Shown piece after piece: positions 33,131 through 45,458 of a stretch of DNA of 64,000 nt. The position numbers and the translations under genes are program-made. Within the stretch, counting starts at the first letter, position 1; each line of letters begins with the position of its first letter. Origin of the DNA: Scalesia atractyloides (taxonomy: Eukaryota; Streptophyta; Magnoliopsida; Asterales; Asteraceae); contig CAMTDV010000012.1 of the NCBI GenBank assembly GCA_947069175.1, positions 40,642,341 to 40,706,340 of the forward strand, read 5' to 3'. The notes under the pieces are model-generated. The model was not told the origin of the DNA. It saw nothing but the letters and a program-made list of their open reading frames with translations, and ran no database searches.

Positions 33131-34304
33131 TTAAAGAAATAAACATGTCCACGCAGGGACTAAGGAAACAACAATGTCCTCGCAGGGACTACATATTATT
33201 AGAAGAGACTTCACTCGTACTTCTTTCCCTTGACCAACTTTGGAGAGTTTCTTGAAGAACTTGTTTGTCTTCTTCTCCGTTTTCTCCGCTTGCTGCTGCA
33301 TTTCTTTCATTCTTTCTAAGGCCTCATTAACGGCCTCAAGTGGTGGCGGAGGTTGTGGTTGTGGTTGCGGCATAACCGGATACTGGTACCCATAAGTTGG
33401 ATATCCAGTCGGTTAATAAGTAGGTGGGAAAGGAGACGGGTAAAGTGCTTTGTGCATAACAGCTTGCATATAGGGGTCTTGCGACCATGCTTGATAGTCT
33501 ACCGGTGTAAACGGGTTAAAAGGATCATATCCAGACATGTCTGGATATGTGGGAATTGGGTTAGTATAACCCGATGGTGTGGTTGAACAGCAGGTGTTAG
33601 TGTTGGTTCCACTATAGGTGAAACATTAGAGGGTCCACCAATTTGTGGGTCCTCTTGAATTGTGGGGTAAGAGTTGGGAAAAGGTGGCAGCGATCCTGAC
33701 CTTTGTCCGGCACGTACCGACATACGTGCTCCACGCTCCTTCTTAATGGTTCAGGTGGTGGTTGAGGTTGGTCCACCGGTTCCATGTGGACATCTTCTTG
33801 AACTGGGGGTGGTTGAGAGTGATGAGAAGGAGTGTGGGCAAAGGTGAATTGGTTCCAATATTGGTCCCACTCATTAGAACCCTGGTAAGGCGATCGGCAT
33901 ATGAGTTTGAATCGCTTCGAAATCTCAATGGGATGCACATTTGATCCCGACGGCGGCATCTCCGGGTCGGAGTCCTTGTCCATAGGGTTCGGCTGGTCTA
34001 ACTGATTTTGATCGGCTGGAGGTGTGTTAAAATAATGGTTAGGGTTAAACTCTTCATGGTAAGAATGATGAGAACGGGAATGGTGTGAATGGTGTGAATG
34101 ATAGGAGCGTGAGAGTGGTAAGAATTTTGGGAATGTGAGGGGAGTGTCTATTAGAGACAGACCGTCTCGCTGGTTGCCAAGGAGACGAATCTCCTGATTC
34201 TTGATAGGCATCTGAGATGTGAGGTTGAGGGGGGATGCGGCCCGATGGTCCTCCCTCATTGGACCTTTTCCTCTTCCACTTTGTCCTCGTACACGTGGCG
34301 GCAT
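33131..34304 (-). pseudogene. Extra ORF between PBS and gag of chromovirus
   Basis: Starts MPPRVRGQSGRGKGPMRED at 34304, the first ATG-led frame after the PBS. It is Pro/Ser/His-rich (SHHSHHSRSHHSYH about 34080), has a conserved-looking middle (PIEISKRFKLICRSPYQGSNEWDQYW, about 33930-33860), then in another frame MSVRAGQRSGSLPPFPNSYP (33723), and a coiled-coil, Lys/Glu-rich end (ALERMKEMQQQAEKTEKKTNKFFKKL, 33330-33240). I know of similar hypothetical proteins in Asteraceae genomes from memory, but no function. Two frameshifts break it. Confidence 0.6.
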
Positions 34305-34455
34305 TTTCCTGTTAAAAATCAATAAAAAACAATACTAATAACTTAATAATGAAATGAGTAATCCTAGGTCAATGCTAAACTCGGAAGTCTAAGGAATGTG
34401 CTCATGTAAGTTTGAGATTAAACACTAAAGGATAGTGTTTAATTCTCTCATACGT

Positions 34456-34469
34456 TGGCTCTGATACCA
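34456..34469 (-). promoter_or_regulatory. Primer-binding site, initiator tRNA-Met
   Basis: The minus strand reads TGGTATCAGAGCCA three bases after the 5' LTR end. It is complementary to the 3' end of initiator tRNA-Met, the usual primer for this group. Confidence 0.9.
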
Positions 34470-34472
34470 ACC

Positions 34473-37400
34473 TGTCACACCCCAGATTTCCGACCCAAAA
34501 TCCATACACCGGTGGGCCCAGGTGGGGAGTATTGTGACGTCAGTTGATAACATCATTGTCAATTAAACACGGCACAATGGAAGTCTTGGAGTAAAAATTA
34601 CTATTACAAACCGAATGTTCGAAAATACAAAATAATATACAGGCTCGTAATAGAAGATCCACAGGCGAATCATAAATTGTATATGGAAAGAATACAAAAC
34701 AGACTTTGGGCAGATTTAGGATTTGCAAGATCCTCTATAACTACCGAGCACTTCCGGCCTATTTTTGTATTGTACCTGTAGATTAGTCTTTTGAAAATAT
34801 GTCAGCTTTCGCTGGTAAATACACCCAACCGACTCTTTTGAAAACATTTCAAAACAATGTTTAAGTGCGTATCAGGACAAAATCTTTTTATAACGTAGGT
34901 TAATTGACCGTCCAACCTTGTTAACAGATTTACATGTTTGTCCATACATACGGGGCCTGGTACGGAGACCGAGACACAATTAACGTACACACCACTTTGG
35001 ACTCAAGAAGGAGTCAATTCCTCCCAACCTTGTGGGAATGCATAATTGAGCGTCTATCGGGTGTATGCCTACACCCGCGCTAAGGTCGTGGCCATTTATA
35101 TTGTAATGAGCCGAGGATATCCAGGATACGGTAGTTAACCCTCGATGTTTAAATTATCAAACAAAACTAACTAAAACATAATATGCGGATTTACTATCCC
35201 CGAACCGACGTTCGATTGAATCCCATTTCTGACCAAGCGGTAATAATTTACCGTAACCCAAGCCCGTATAGGGGAAATAGGTCAGAGTATTTACTTGAGC
35301 TAGTCTTCTTTAATTTTAATAACTCAACCATATTCAAAATGAGTTAAGTGCAGATAGCATTTACCAGCAAGTCTCTAGTCTGGATTATGGCATAAACTAA
35401 CCAATTAAATACTAACGGTCTTATTTAAGTCATTACCTTAGACTGACTAGCGTACCAAAACATATGACGCTAGATTAAACGATGATTGGATAGAATGTAT
35501 GTTGATCCCAACAAGTACCTTGACTTGTATAATATGGGTAAACTATTAACATTCTGGATTTTGAGACTTAAATAACAAGGTTAAACCCGTTTCGATTAAT
35601 TTCCGTAAAATAGTTACATATACGTAACTGTGCGCATATTAGCGATATCGGGTAACCGGGTAAGTCATGGACAAGTTCTATATGCCATTATATTTTAAAT
35701 AAGTTAAGATATCAGTAGGATATCAACTTGTATGCCCATTATGGTTTTAAAACGAAACTATGCCTCATAAGGGCATTTTGGTAATTATATACCGTATAAA
35801 AAGGAATGGAACATATTTTAAGTTTATAATCATGAGTATTCTGGAAAAATATTTTATTTATGATATAATATCACTAGGATGTCAATTATGTGTGTAATTT
35901 ATCTTTTATGACCAAACTATGCACCGAAGGGGCATTTTGGTCATTCTACACATAGTTTATAAATTATTTGGGATTCTGAGTTTATAACATGTACCTACTG
36001 TAAATATGTTTAAAATAAGTTTTAAAATCAGTAGGTAACAAGTCTTGGCCCTATTAATATGGTTTAAAACCATACTATGCGCCAAGACGGCGCTTATGTC
36101 GTAAAATGACGTCTTTATGCGATGTTTATGAAAACTACATTATGGTCTGATTAAAATGTTTAAAATATGATATTAATATAATATATCATTAGTTAATTGA
36201 TTTACCTTGAAAATATTTGATTGAAACCATTTTATGAGCCACAAGGGCTAAAATCGTCATTTATCGACATAGTTTAAGGACCTGTTTGAAAACTCAGTTT
36301 ATAACTTGGTTTATCATCCCAATTAATCCTACTTATAATATTACATCAGTAGGAACTTTTTCAAGTTCATTATTATTTAAAACCTTATTTTATACAAAAG
36401 GGATTTTACTCAAGAATGACATAATTATAGGAACTTGCGCATGAAACTTGGATTCTGATTATGATCATGTAATATAACCTCAGAGAGTTATACTACAATA
36501 TATTACTGATCATAATGCAACTTTAGATCAGTTAGGCAACTAATCTAAATTGGGTCAGAATGAAAGTCAAAGCAAAGTCAAACTTCGCGACTTTCGGTTG
36601 CGAACCGACCCTAGAACTGAAATTGACGAGCCGAACATATTCTTACATGTTCTAATAATTATTACCAACTTGTGTAAGTGTCAAAACAAGTTTCATAACA
36701 TTAATAAGATCAATTTATGATTTTTCAAAAAATGGCCTGTTTGACTTTTTAATATCATAAACTTTGACTCGTCAATTGGTCTAGCAAACGTGATCTTAAG
36801 GAGGTGCCCTTTACAAGGATTAACACCTACCTTATTACATCAATTAGCCATGTTCATTTCGAACAATGGCTGGACCACAATGGTCATAACGAAGTCAAAG
36901 CGTTTTCTGAAAAACGCTTGACTTTTGGCTATAAAAGCCTATAAACAAAGATGCACAAAGAAGGACACTTACAAGTGATTCCTAAGGTGCAAAAGAACTA
37001 TGTTGGATGCTCCTTTTAGCTTGGAACTTCCAGAGGAGGGAGAAGAGTTATGATTTAGAAAGGTGCAAATTGGAATGGTGAACTTAAGCACCTATTTATA
37101 GTTGGAGAACTCAAAGGAAGTGAAGCAGGTGTTTAGGGGTATAAGAGGAAGCTTACAAGTGTCCCAAAACGTGGCATTGTAGTTTGAGAAGTCATGGTTT
37201 GGGTTTTAATGGTTTTGGAGTTTTGTTTGGGAGCCAAGCAAAACTTTAGAAGCAGATGTTCTCTGGCGGGCCGCGAGAGGCATAGGCCCTGCCTCTCGCG
37301 CCCCGCGAGCGCCCCTAAGGCAGTTTTCAAGTTGACATTTTTAGCCCCTTAACTTTTAAAACCCATTAAACCTCTCTAAAACACCTTTTTGCACTTTTAG

Positions 37401-37869
37401 CCCTTGTAGCCAATATTTGGCATACCCGAGATTATGTAGGACATTTTCGAAGCTCTCGGTTCGTTAAAAGGTCACTCAGAGGTATAAATTAACATGTTGA
37501 CACTTTTAATCCCTCCATCATCCAACTTTCACATATTTACAAAATTAAACCCTCTTGTCCAACAATTTGCACAAATGAGAGTTAGGACTTCGTAAATGAT
37601 CACTCAAGGCTTTATTATACGCATGTTGACTCCGATGTCACTCAGAGGCTGGGCATGTTGACATATCAGTCACTCAGATGCCAATGATTTAAGCATGTTG
37701 ACATATCATCACTCAAAGGCTGTTATTTATGCATGCTGACATCAGACCGTCACTCAGAGGCTCAGATTGAGCATGTTGACGCCTTTAGTCCTCATTGGTA
37801 TTTAATAGACTATATTTAAAATATTACACGTGTCACTATACTATTGGACACGATTTTACAGCGTATTCA
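34473..37869 (-). repeat. 5' LTR of chromovirus (about 3397 bp)
   Basis: The plus strand begins TGTCACACCCCAG. Its outer end is degraded: CAGCGTATTCA where the other LTR has CAGGGTGTTACA. It carries the same internal arrays as the left LTR (158-bp periodicity, GC hairpin at 37272-37300, CATGTTGAC array at 37600-37785). Confidence 0.9.
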
Positions 37870-37870
37870 C

Positions 37871-38331
37871 CTAACCCAGCTTAAGATATCCCCTAAAGAC
37901 TTATCTCGATCTCGTGTACAGAACGCTAACGGTCGTTGGAATTTCTTTCTTTAGGCAACTCTTTGAACCACGTCTTGTTAGCTTCAAGTATTTCTGCTTT
38001 AGTTATACGTCTCGGCAGATTACCATCTTTTACCGTCTCTTCTACCTTTCTCTTTAGCAAATCGTTTGTCTCTTTAGAAAACATCTCTAGGAATGTTAGG
38101 AAGTCATCTGTTCCATCACCAGTGATCTTACAGTTTCGTCGTCAGAATCATCCTCCACGACAACATTATCATAGTTATCAGGATCCTCCACATATCTATA
38201 CATGTAATCATCAGGTTTTGTAATACCGGTGTTGTTCATTTCATCTTCAAAATCAAATTCAAACGAATATTCATCAACCCCGAGCATCTGAGAGATTTCT
38301 TCTTTTGTGTAGTTAAGGACAAAACTCCCCT
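37871..38331 (-). pseudogene. Env-like ORF of element D, middle part
   Basis: Minus-strand coding fragment: FVLNYTKEEISQMLGVDEY, a strongly acidic run (FEFDFEDEMNN, then VVVEDDSDDE), a frameshift near 38100, then LKRKVEETVKDGNLPRRITKA and TWFKELPKERN. It is bounded left by the chromovirus and right by the Tat element. The frame matches across both junctions when each insertion is removed, which shows that it is part of copia element D. Confidence 0.6.
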
Positions 38332-39542
38332 TGAGGGGGTATGGTCCCAAAAACCCTACGGTTGCATAACGAACCATACCCTTAACTACTTTTTACAAAG
38401 ATAATCTTGCATGCAACATGCAATGGTGCGTGTTCTTCAACACCAATAGGTCATACAATGTGCCTTGCGCACTTAGAGCAACGTGAATTAGACCAACACC
38501 AATAGGTCAACAATGACCTTCGCACTCAGAGCACGGATTAGACCAACACCAATAGTCACAAAGAACCTTGCGCACTACGAACGTAATTAGACCAATGCAC
38601 TCAAGTCAAACAACGAGCCTTGCCACTCAGCGCAACGACAAGTTAGACTAAATAATACAAGTCACACAACGAGCCTTGTGTATTTGGCACAACGACAAGT
38701 TAGACTCTTGCGCGCAGGTTACTAGACCCTGCGCAGGACAACATCCCTCTGAGCCATGAATCCTAAAACCTTGCAAGGACAAGACGCACATGAGAGCACC
38801 TCATAGTCCTGGGACAAAAGGATATGCCCGTGACACCCTTCGCTGGCAGGAAAAACATTGACAGCCTCGCAGAAGGGTCGAGCACTAAGAGGTGTTGACC
38901 ATACCCAAGGGTACAAAGTGGTAGAACTGTGACCAAGGGTTGCTCGGCAGGTTACGTGTGACAGTGTCGCATGAGCAGTAATGCAGACGTCAGACTGCAC
39001 ACCAACCATATCTCTGCCAATGACTGTTCCACTTTCTCCACTTTCGGCTGGCAGCAGGCCTGACACCAGAGAGGGTTGCCTTCACACATGGCACGACTCA
39101 ACATCTGACAAAACACCCATCCTGAAGAGGACATTAATTCTCCTGCAGGGAACATTTAATGTTTGACGCGAGGGACAAAACGGACATCTCTGGCTGTATG
39201 GGCCGGGCCCAAGGCCCACTAGCCCATCTACTGAACATATCTTTTCGGCTATAAATAAGTATTAGATCTCAAGGTAAAAGACCCGCATACACACCCACTT
39301 ACATACAACTTACTTACTACCTTACTTGCGATCCTCAAGTACTTATTTTCACGCTGGAGTGTGATCACGGAGAAAACCACCCTTTTCCCCATGACGAGGC
39401 TAACGGCGTTGCTAGTTTTGCAGATCAGCTTAAGTGAGTTCACCCCAGAGAGTGAAGTGAAAGGAGAACCCTTTATGCAGAAATACCTTGGTTGTAACTT
39501 ATATATCCCCAGATATCCCTAGGTTCAACCGGTGCTTCTTCA
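38332..39542 (+). repeat. 5' LTR of Tat element (1211 bp)
   Basis: Starts TGAGGGGGTATGG, ends GGTGCTTCTTCA. It aligns with the solo LTR at 16155-17349 in reverse. It contains a CACCAATAGGTCA---CCTTGCGCACTCAG array at 38440-38710. Confidence 0.92.
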
Positions 39543-39543
39543 T

Positions 39544-39561
39544 TGGCACCATCCGTGGGAC
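39544..39561 (+). promoter_or_regulatory. Primer-binding site of Tat element
   Basis: TGGCACCATCCGTGGGAC one base after the LTR end. It resembles the TGGCGCC-type PBS seen in Tat and Athila elements, with CpG-decay changes; the cognate tRNA is not certain. Confidence 0.65.
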
Positions 39562-39619
39562 ACTCTCTTTTTACCAAATAGTTCCCTTCATTTTCACTTT
39601 TTCCGCAAGCCTCACGTTC

Positions 39620-41321
39620 ATATGGCTGATTTCCATCAAACACCCCACAGGTCCTCAAGCCGAAGGAAAGAACCCAGTTCATGCCTCTCGAATCGACGGA
39701 CAAGTGGAAGAAGATTCTTCCGAGAATGCCAGAACTCAACACGGGTCTGGTCGTGTTAAAATCCCGGTCACTCCCGGAGCCCAACTAGAGACTCCCTTTA
39801 CCGATCACATCGGTCTTACCCCCGGGTGAGACACCGATGGTCTTGGTACACCTGAATGCCATCTATGCGCAGCTCTGCGCACAAATAAACACTACTGCTG
39901 CCCTAGTGCAGCCCGTTGTTCAGGTGCACGCTTCGCCTGCACCAAGGATATTGAGTTACGACTCGCCATCTGGGGTGAGCGTACCATATGACCTCCATCC
40001 CCAAGAGACGGAGTACACGAAACCGTCACCAAACTAGAGTCTCACTTTCTTAAGTGAGCATCTTTCTCACTCACGGTTGGGCCCGCTTCCCCACGGGGAG
40101 CGGTACACCCAGCGTGAGGATGACAAAACCTATGGTGAACGTGATAGCGCAGCGTTTTTCACCGGCTGCCAAAGAATCATGCGGCATACAGATCCGCTCC
40201 ATGGGGTGGCTACAACCCGGAAGCGGAACATGATTATAACATGATTTACCTGCCGGCTGACGCGGCCGAAACATTCCAAGTTTATCAAGGAGATAGCGCT
40301 TGCACCATTGGAAGCGTGCAAAACTTCCCTCCAATGTCGGGAAATACAACGGGTTGACAGACCTGGACGATCACCTGCGTCTCTACACCAGCGCAGGACT
40401 GATTGGAAGATGGACACTACCTATGTGATTCGCCTGTTCGTTCAAACCCTCACAAGTGTTGCACGCCTGTGGTTTGATAATTTGCCCACGGGCAAACTCA
40501 CGTCATGTAACGACTTGAAAGATAAGTTCCTGACTCACTTCAGCCAACAACGGTGCTACGTTAGAGACTCCTCTGACGTAATGGACATCTGGTGGCACGA
40601 TGATGAAAGTCTTGAAGACTTCATCACCCGCTATAATAAAGAGGTGCTAGAGATAGGGGACGTGCACGAAGACCTGATTCGCGCACAGTTCAAGTATGTC
40701 ATACGTTGTGACGAGATGATCAAAGTCTTGTCAGGAACTACAGGCCTCCCTAAAAGCTGGGAGAAACTCATGGAAGCGGCAAAGGTCTATGCGCAGAGGA
40801 GTGCAACCTCAATAATAGTAGACCTCCCATACCTCATCACCGTCCCCAAGACTTGAGCAAGGGTTTTGGGAAGAAGAATAAAGGGTGGAGGGATGACAAC
40901 AAGAACCCTCCCCACACACCGGTCGACGCTCGCGCGACCATCAATAAGTTCACCACCCAGCGAGCAATAAAACAAGATAATCGCGATCGTCAGTGGACCC
41001 ACTAACGAAAAAACCAGCGGAGGTCTCAGCACAGAAGACCATCAGTACAAGCAACCACCACCGATGCGCAATAAGAAAGGTCAAGACCCCAACCTTTTCT
41101 GTGATTATCATAAAGACACGGGGCACACAACTGATAATTGCATCTCCTTGCGCATGGAGATTGAAAAAGCATTTAAGAGTGGGAAGCTCATCCACTTATT
41201 GCAGAATGTGCGCAAGGAGGTGCGCCAAATCACTCAAGGCGGCGAGGGCCCGAGTAACAAAAAAATGAAGTCTGTTCATATGTTCCAGGGTGGACCTTCA
41301 CGCAAGCGCAGCCACCAGTAG
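39620..41321 (+). pseudogene. Tat gag
   Basis: Capsid precursor. N-terminal low-complexity part (39620-40040), then gag core: LFVQTLTSVARLWFDNLPTGKL, KFLTHFSQQRCYVRDSSDVMDIWW, ESLEDFITRYNKEVLEI (40420-40660). The nucleocapsid-like end has FCDYHKDTGHTTDNCISLRMEIE and a basic stretch (41098-41280). Frame changes near 40310 and 40860 and stops break it. Confidence 0.82.
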
Positions 41322-41329
41322 AGTTGCAC

Positions 41330-41700
41330 GCCTTACTGGCGTGAACAAGACGTCATCTTCCCTGTAGAACCCGTGGGCCCACAAGAAGACAGACCGGTAG
41401 TGATAACTGGCATCTTTGGCCACTACCTCACCGACTACATGTTCATAGACCCTGGGAGCTCTATGCACATTATCTATGAATAGTGCTTCCAGCAATTAGA
41501 CCTAGAGGATAAAGCACGCCTGAAACCTATGGATTCCCACTCACTGGTTTCTGAAACGAGGTTGTTTTCCTTTGGGCCAAATTTCTTTCTCGGTGACTCT
41601 TTCTGATGGGCGCCACACTCACACGGTCTAGGTCAACTTCATGGTCATGCTCGCAACCTCACACCATGACGTACTACTAGGCTGACGTGCTCAACGGGAT
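41330..41700 (+). pseudogene. Tat aspartic protease
   Basis: Frame with PVVITGIFGHYLTDYMFIDPGSSMHIIYE at about 41395-41480; Tat proteases have D-x-GSS where others have DSG. A stop follows at 41480 and the rest (CFQQLDLEDKARL) continues in the same frame. Confidence 0.72.
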
Positions 41701-41749
41701 TTCAACATGATTACTTCCATTCCCCACGCCGCTTGCGGTTTTCCCACGG

Positions 41750-42764
41750 AAACCAAAGTGGCCATTATGTATGCAAGGAAGGAAATCATGTCTGTCGAAG
41801 AGGAATCACCAATAAAGAAACCAAAGCCAACATCTAATGATGAACCAGAAAAGTGGGTGCTCAACAACAAGTACCCAGAACAAACTGTACTCTTGGGGCC
41901 CACCATGTCTTCCGCAATCAAGGCGCAGTTGAAACAGCTGTTGTTCTGTAATTCTGATATTTTTGCATGGTCACCTGCAGATATGACTGGTGTGCCAAGG
42001 GAAATCGCCAAGCATGCATTGCACACATTCCCTTCAGTTCAACCCATAGTTCAGAAAAAGCGCAGCTTCGGTCCTGAGAAGACCACACTCTGAACGAGCA
42101 AGTCTCAGAGCTTCTCAAAGCAGGAATCATCCGAGAGGTACGTTATCAGACATGGGTAGCCAACCCAGTCATGGTCCAAAAGTCCAACGGCAGTTGGCGC
42201 ATGTGCGTCGATTTCAAGGATCTCAACAAGGCATGTCCCAAGGACTATTACGCTTTACCGGAAACCGACAAAAAGGTGGACTCTCTTGCTTCATTCAGGT
42301 GGAAATGCTTCCTTGACTGCTACAAGGGCTACCACCAAATCCAAATGAAGAAAGAAGATGAAGACAAGACCGCATTCCTAACAGACAAGGGCATTTTCTG
42401 CTACACAAAAATGCCCTTCGGATTGCGCAATGCAGGAGCCACCTATCAACATTTAATGGACCATGTCTTTGGGGATGACATTGGTGAAACCGTGGAAGTG
42501 TATATTGATGACCTCGTCATCATGAGCTCGGATGAGGAGAAGATGCTGGCAAACATTCAAAAAACGTTTGCCTCCTTGTGCAAGGCAAACCTGAAGCTGA
42601 ATCCCAGCAAGTGCTCTTTTTGAATGGAGGAAGGCAAATTTTTGGGATTTATCATTACACGCGATGGCTTCAAAGTCAATCCCGATAAAGTGGAAGCAAT
42701 TCAGCGTATGCCATCACCCTCAACTATCAAAGAAATGTAGCAGTTGGCGGGGTGACTAGATACG
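41750..42764 (+). pseudogene. Tat reverse transcriptase
   Basis: Pre-RT region, then NGSWRMCVDFKDLNKACPKDYYALP (42184-42258), FLDCYKGYHQIQM, TAFLTDKGIFCYTKMPFGLRNAGATYQ, and catalytic VYIDDLVIMS (~42497-42526) with the Asp pair intact. NPSKCSF ends the long frame; LGFIITRDGFKVNPDKVEAI follows after a stop at 42621. Frameshift at about 42090. Confidence 0.9.
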
Positions 42765-43313
42765 TTGAACAGGTTCCTGGCCAACCACGTGATGAAATCC
42801 TTCCCATTCATTAGCACCTTGCAGAATTGTGTGAAGAAAAACAAGTTTCAGTGGACTCCGGATGTGGAGAAAGCCTTCACTCAAATGAAGGAATGCTTAA
42901 TCCAGCTACCAACGCTCACCGCACCGCAAATGGACGAGCCACTGATACTTTACTTTTCCGCGTCAGATATCGCTCTCGGAGCAGTCCTGCTAGTAGAGCG
43001 CGCATGAGTTCAAACTCTGATCTACTACGTTAGCAAGATGCTTACTGACCCAGTGACTCGATATCCCATGATGGAAAAGCTTGCTCTAGCTTTGGTCCAT
43101 GCATCCCGGCGGTTGCGCCAATTTTTTTCCGGCCACGAAATAACAGTTCTTTCGAACTATCATTTAGGCCAAACTTTGTCAAAACCAGACATATCTGGTC
43201 GGCTATCAAAATGGGCGATTGAGCTTTGTGGACAGAATATCATGTATAAACCACGCCCATCAATAAAATGCCAGATACTGGCTGATTTCATTGCGAAAAG
43301 TGCCCCAGAATAA
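42765..43313 (+). pseudogene. Tat RNase H (first domain)
   Basis: NRFLANHVMKSFPFISTLQN, then FQWTPDVEKAFTQMKECLIQLPTL, PLILYFSASDIALGAVLLVE (catalytic Asp of the DAS motif replaced by S-A-S-D), and YYVSKMLTDPVTRYPMMEKLALALVHASRRLRQFF. One frameshift near 43005. Confidence 0.85.
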
Positions 43314-43674
43314 AGCGCAAGAGTGTGAAGCTGTACAGAACCCATCGCCGGTTACTGATGACCGCACATGGACACTTCATACCAACGGCGCGTGTAACGA
43401 TGATGGCGTAGGGGCAGGTCTTCGCTTAATACGCCCCGACAATCAAGAATTCACCTGTGCCATCAGGTTGGATTTTAAAAGTACCAATAATGAAGCTGAG
43501 TATGAAGCATTCCTGGCAGGCCTTCGGTTAGCAATCAAAATGGGTGCGCAGAATTTGGAGGCCCACGTCGATTCCCTCTTAGTTGCCGGACAGGTCAACG
43601 ACCTGTATGACGCAAAGGGCGAGGTAATGGCCTTGTATCTAGAACAGGCGCAAGCCTTAATAACCAAATTCTAA
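43314..43674 (+). pseudogene. Tat second (archaeal-type) RNase H
   Basis: A second RNase H between pol RNase H and integrase, diagnostic of the Tat clade. WTLHTNGACNDDGVGAGLRL (43369-43430) has Asn where the family has the first catalytic Asp (TDGA). The Glu in NNEAEYEAFLAGLRLA and the Asp in HVDSLLVAGQVNDLY remain. The tail after 43674 (HVNLSKNKHADALSKLAA) carries the fourth-site region in a new frame. Confidence 0.85.
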
Positions 43675-43929
43675 CACTTCAAAATAACCCATGTCAATCT
43701 AAGCAAGAACAAACACGCCGACGCTCTCAGCAAGTTAGCCGCTACAAGCTTCAAGCACCTTGCGTGTGAGGTGCGCATTGAGGTACTCAAAAACCCTTCT
43801 GTTCTATTGCGGTAAGTCAATATCGTTGAAGTGGGAAATCCGTCTTGGATGTCCCCCATTATCATGTTCTTGCAACATGGGTGCCTCCCCGAAAACAAAG
43901 CGGAAGCAAGGAAAGTCCAGAACAAGGCA

Positions 43930-45080
43930 CTAACTATGAAATGGTAGACGGTATCTTATACTGAAAGTCATACCTTGGACCGCTCCTCCGCTGCGTTGAT
44001 CCGCAAGACGCGCAGTACTTGATCCGTGAAATACATGAAGGATCATGCGGAATTCACGCCGGCTCGCGCATGGTCATGGCAAAGATCATAAAACGCCGGT
44101 TACTATTGGCCTGACATGCACCTTGATGCGGTCGAAACACTACGTAAATGCGCATCATGCCAGCACTACGCTCCAAAGACACTGCGCCCCATGAATCCTC
44201 TGATCCCGATGACAACAGCGTGGCCCTTTCAACAATGGGCAATCGATATGGTGGGACCATTCCCAGACGCTCTAGGAGCAGTGAAGTTCATAATCGTTGT
44301 AGTCGATTATTTCATCAAATGGGTAGAAGCCAAACCCCTTGCACCCACCACAGCAACTGTAGTGCGAAAGTTCATATGGGAACACATTATATGCCACTTC
44401 GGGTTACCCTTGCGCATAGTCAGCGATAACGGACCCAATTTTGCAGCTGAAGAGCTACAACAATGGATGAAAGAAATGCATATCAAACATGTATTCACTT
44501 CGGTCGTGCATCCCCAAGGGAACGGCCAAGTGGAAAGAATTAACAAAAGCATAGTCGAAGGATCAAGGCGAGGTTGGGTACAGCACGCAGAGGCTGGGTA
44601 GACGAGTTGCCAAGCATCCTCTAGGCTCATTGAAACATGCCTAAAACCAGAATGGGCGAAACCCCTTTCAGCCTAGTATATGGGTTGGAGGCGGTAATTC
44701 CTGCAGAGATAGGCCTCCCATCATCATGCATGCTCGCTGCACAAAGCTAAAACACTGAAGACGAGCACAGACTTGACTTGGACTTACTAGAATGAAGGCG
44801 TGAAAACCTGCCATCAACGGAGGCAAAATCAAGTCCAAGCTCGAAAAGTATTACAATGCACAAGTCCGCATATGTACCTTTTTTACCTGGTGACTTTTTT
44901 CTATGCCCGACAATGAGGCGTCTAACGCTGAACGTCCTAGATAATTGGCACCCAAATGGGAAGGTCCTTATATTATCCATGAAGTCCTAGGAAAAGGTGC
45001 ATAAACCCTTAAGCGCCTAGATAGAAGAAACATCCCTAGGACATGGAACGCGCAACAGCCAAGACAGTGCTACATGTAAA
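43930..45080 (+). pseudogene. Tat integrase
   Basis: HHCC part: IREIHEGSCGIHAGSRMVMAKI, then YWPDMHLDAVETLRKCASCQHYAP (44020-44175). The catalytic triad is complete in one frame (44116-44601): Asp in AIDMVGPFP, Asp in RIVSDNGPNF, Glu in HPQGNGQVERINKSI. The C-terminal part (FSLVYGLEAVIPAEIG, HPNGKVL) is broken by stops to about 45080. Confidence 0.88.
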
Positions 45081-45458
45081 CTTGAAACTTCATTATCTTT
45101 TGTCTACTCTGTATATGGCTCTCACGCCCCGTTATGTAATAAAGACAAGAGTTACATGATTTATTTTTATCTTAATGTTTCTTAAAATACGCGGAACCAC
45201 TTTGGGCATACGCGAAAACACCTTGGTACACAATACTCTTGAACCCTAAGTCACTACCTATGAAACGCGCATGGGAGCTGATGTTCATACACGAGTTCAT
45301 TACCCGTTTCATTCGCTATACCTACACAAAGTTGGTCTATTTCACGCAAACATTGAAACAAGGAAGAAACATTTCATTAAAGATAAAAATATTTACAAAA
45401 CCGCGCAATGCGCGGTACAATCAAAGATCCTACAAAGATAATCATTAAGGATCCTACA
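45081..45458 (+). other. Spacer between integrase and antisense ORF
   Basis: Noncoding DNA after pol, with no ORF or repeat I can name; AATAAAGACAAG near 45139 could serve as a polyadenylation signal. Confidence 0.4.

Larger units (their letters stand above)
24232..37869 (-). mobile_element. Near-complete gypsy chromovirus (Tekay/Del-like), 13.6 kb
   Basis: Two direct LTRs (24232-27626 and 34473-37869) enclose 6.8 kb read on the minus strand. The order is 5' LTR, tRNA-Met PBS, an extra ORF, gag, protease, RT, RNase H, integrase with a chromodomain remnant, PPT, 3' LTR. LTRs begin TGTAACACCC and end GGTGTGACA in element orientation. The two LTRs differ by many substitutions and small indels, and pol is frameshifted, so it is an old dead copy. 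It lies inside the env-like ORF of copia element D. Chromovirus assignment rests on the triple-knuckle gag, pol order and the chromodomain; the Tekay/Del name is inference. Confidence 0.9.

Noticed and set aside
33353..33944. Plus-strand ORFs at 33353-33586 and 33762-33944
   Set aside because: Shadows of the extra ORF on the minus strand, caused by its Pro/His-rich composition.
39837..40037. Separate 66-codon protein
   Set aside because: Low-complexity N-terminal part of Tat gag rather than an independent gene.
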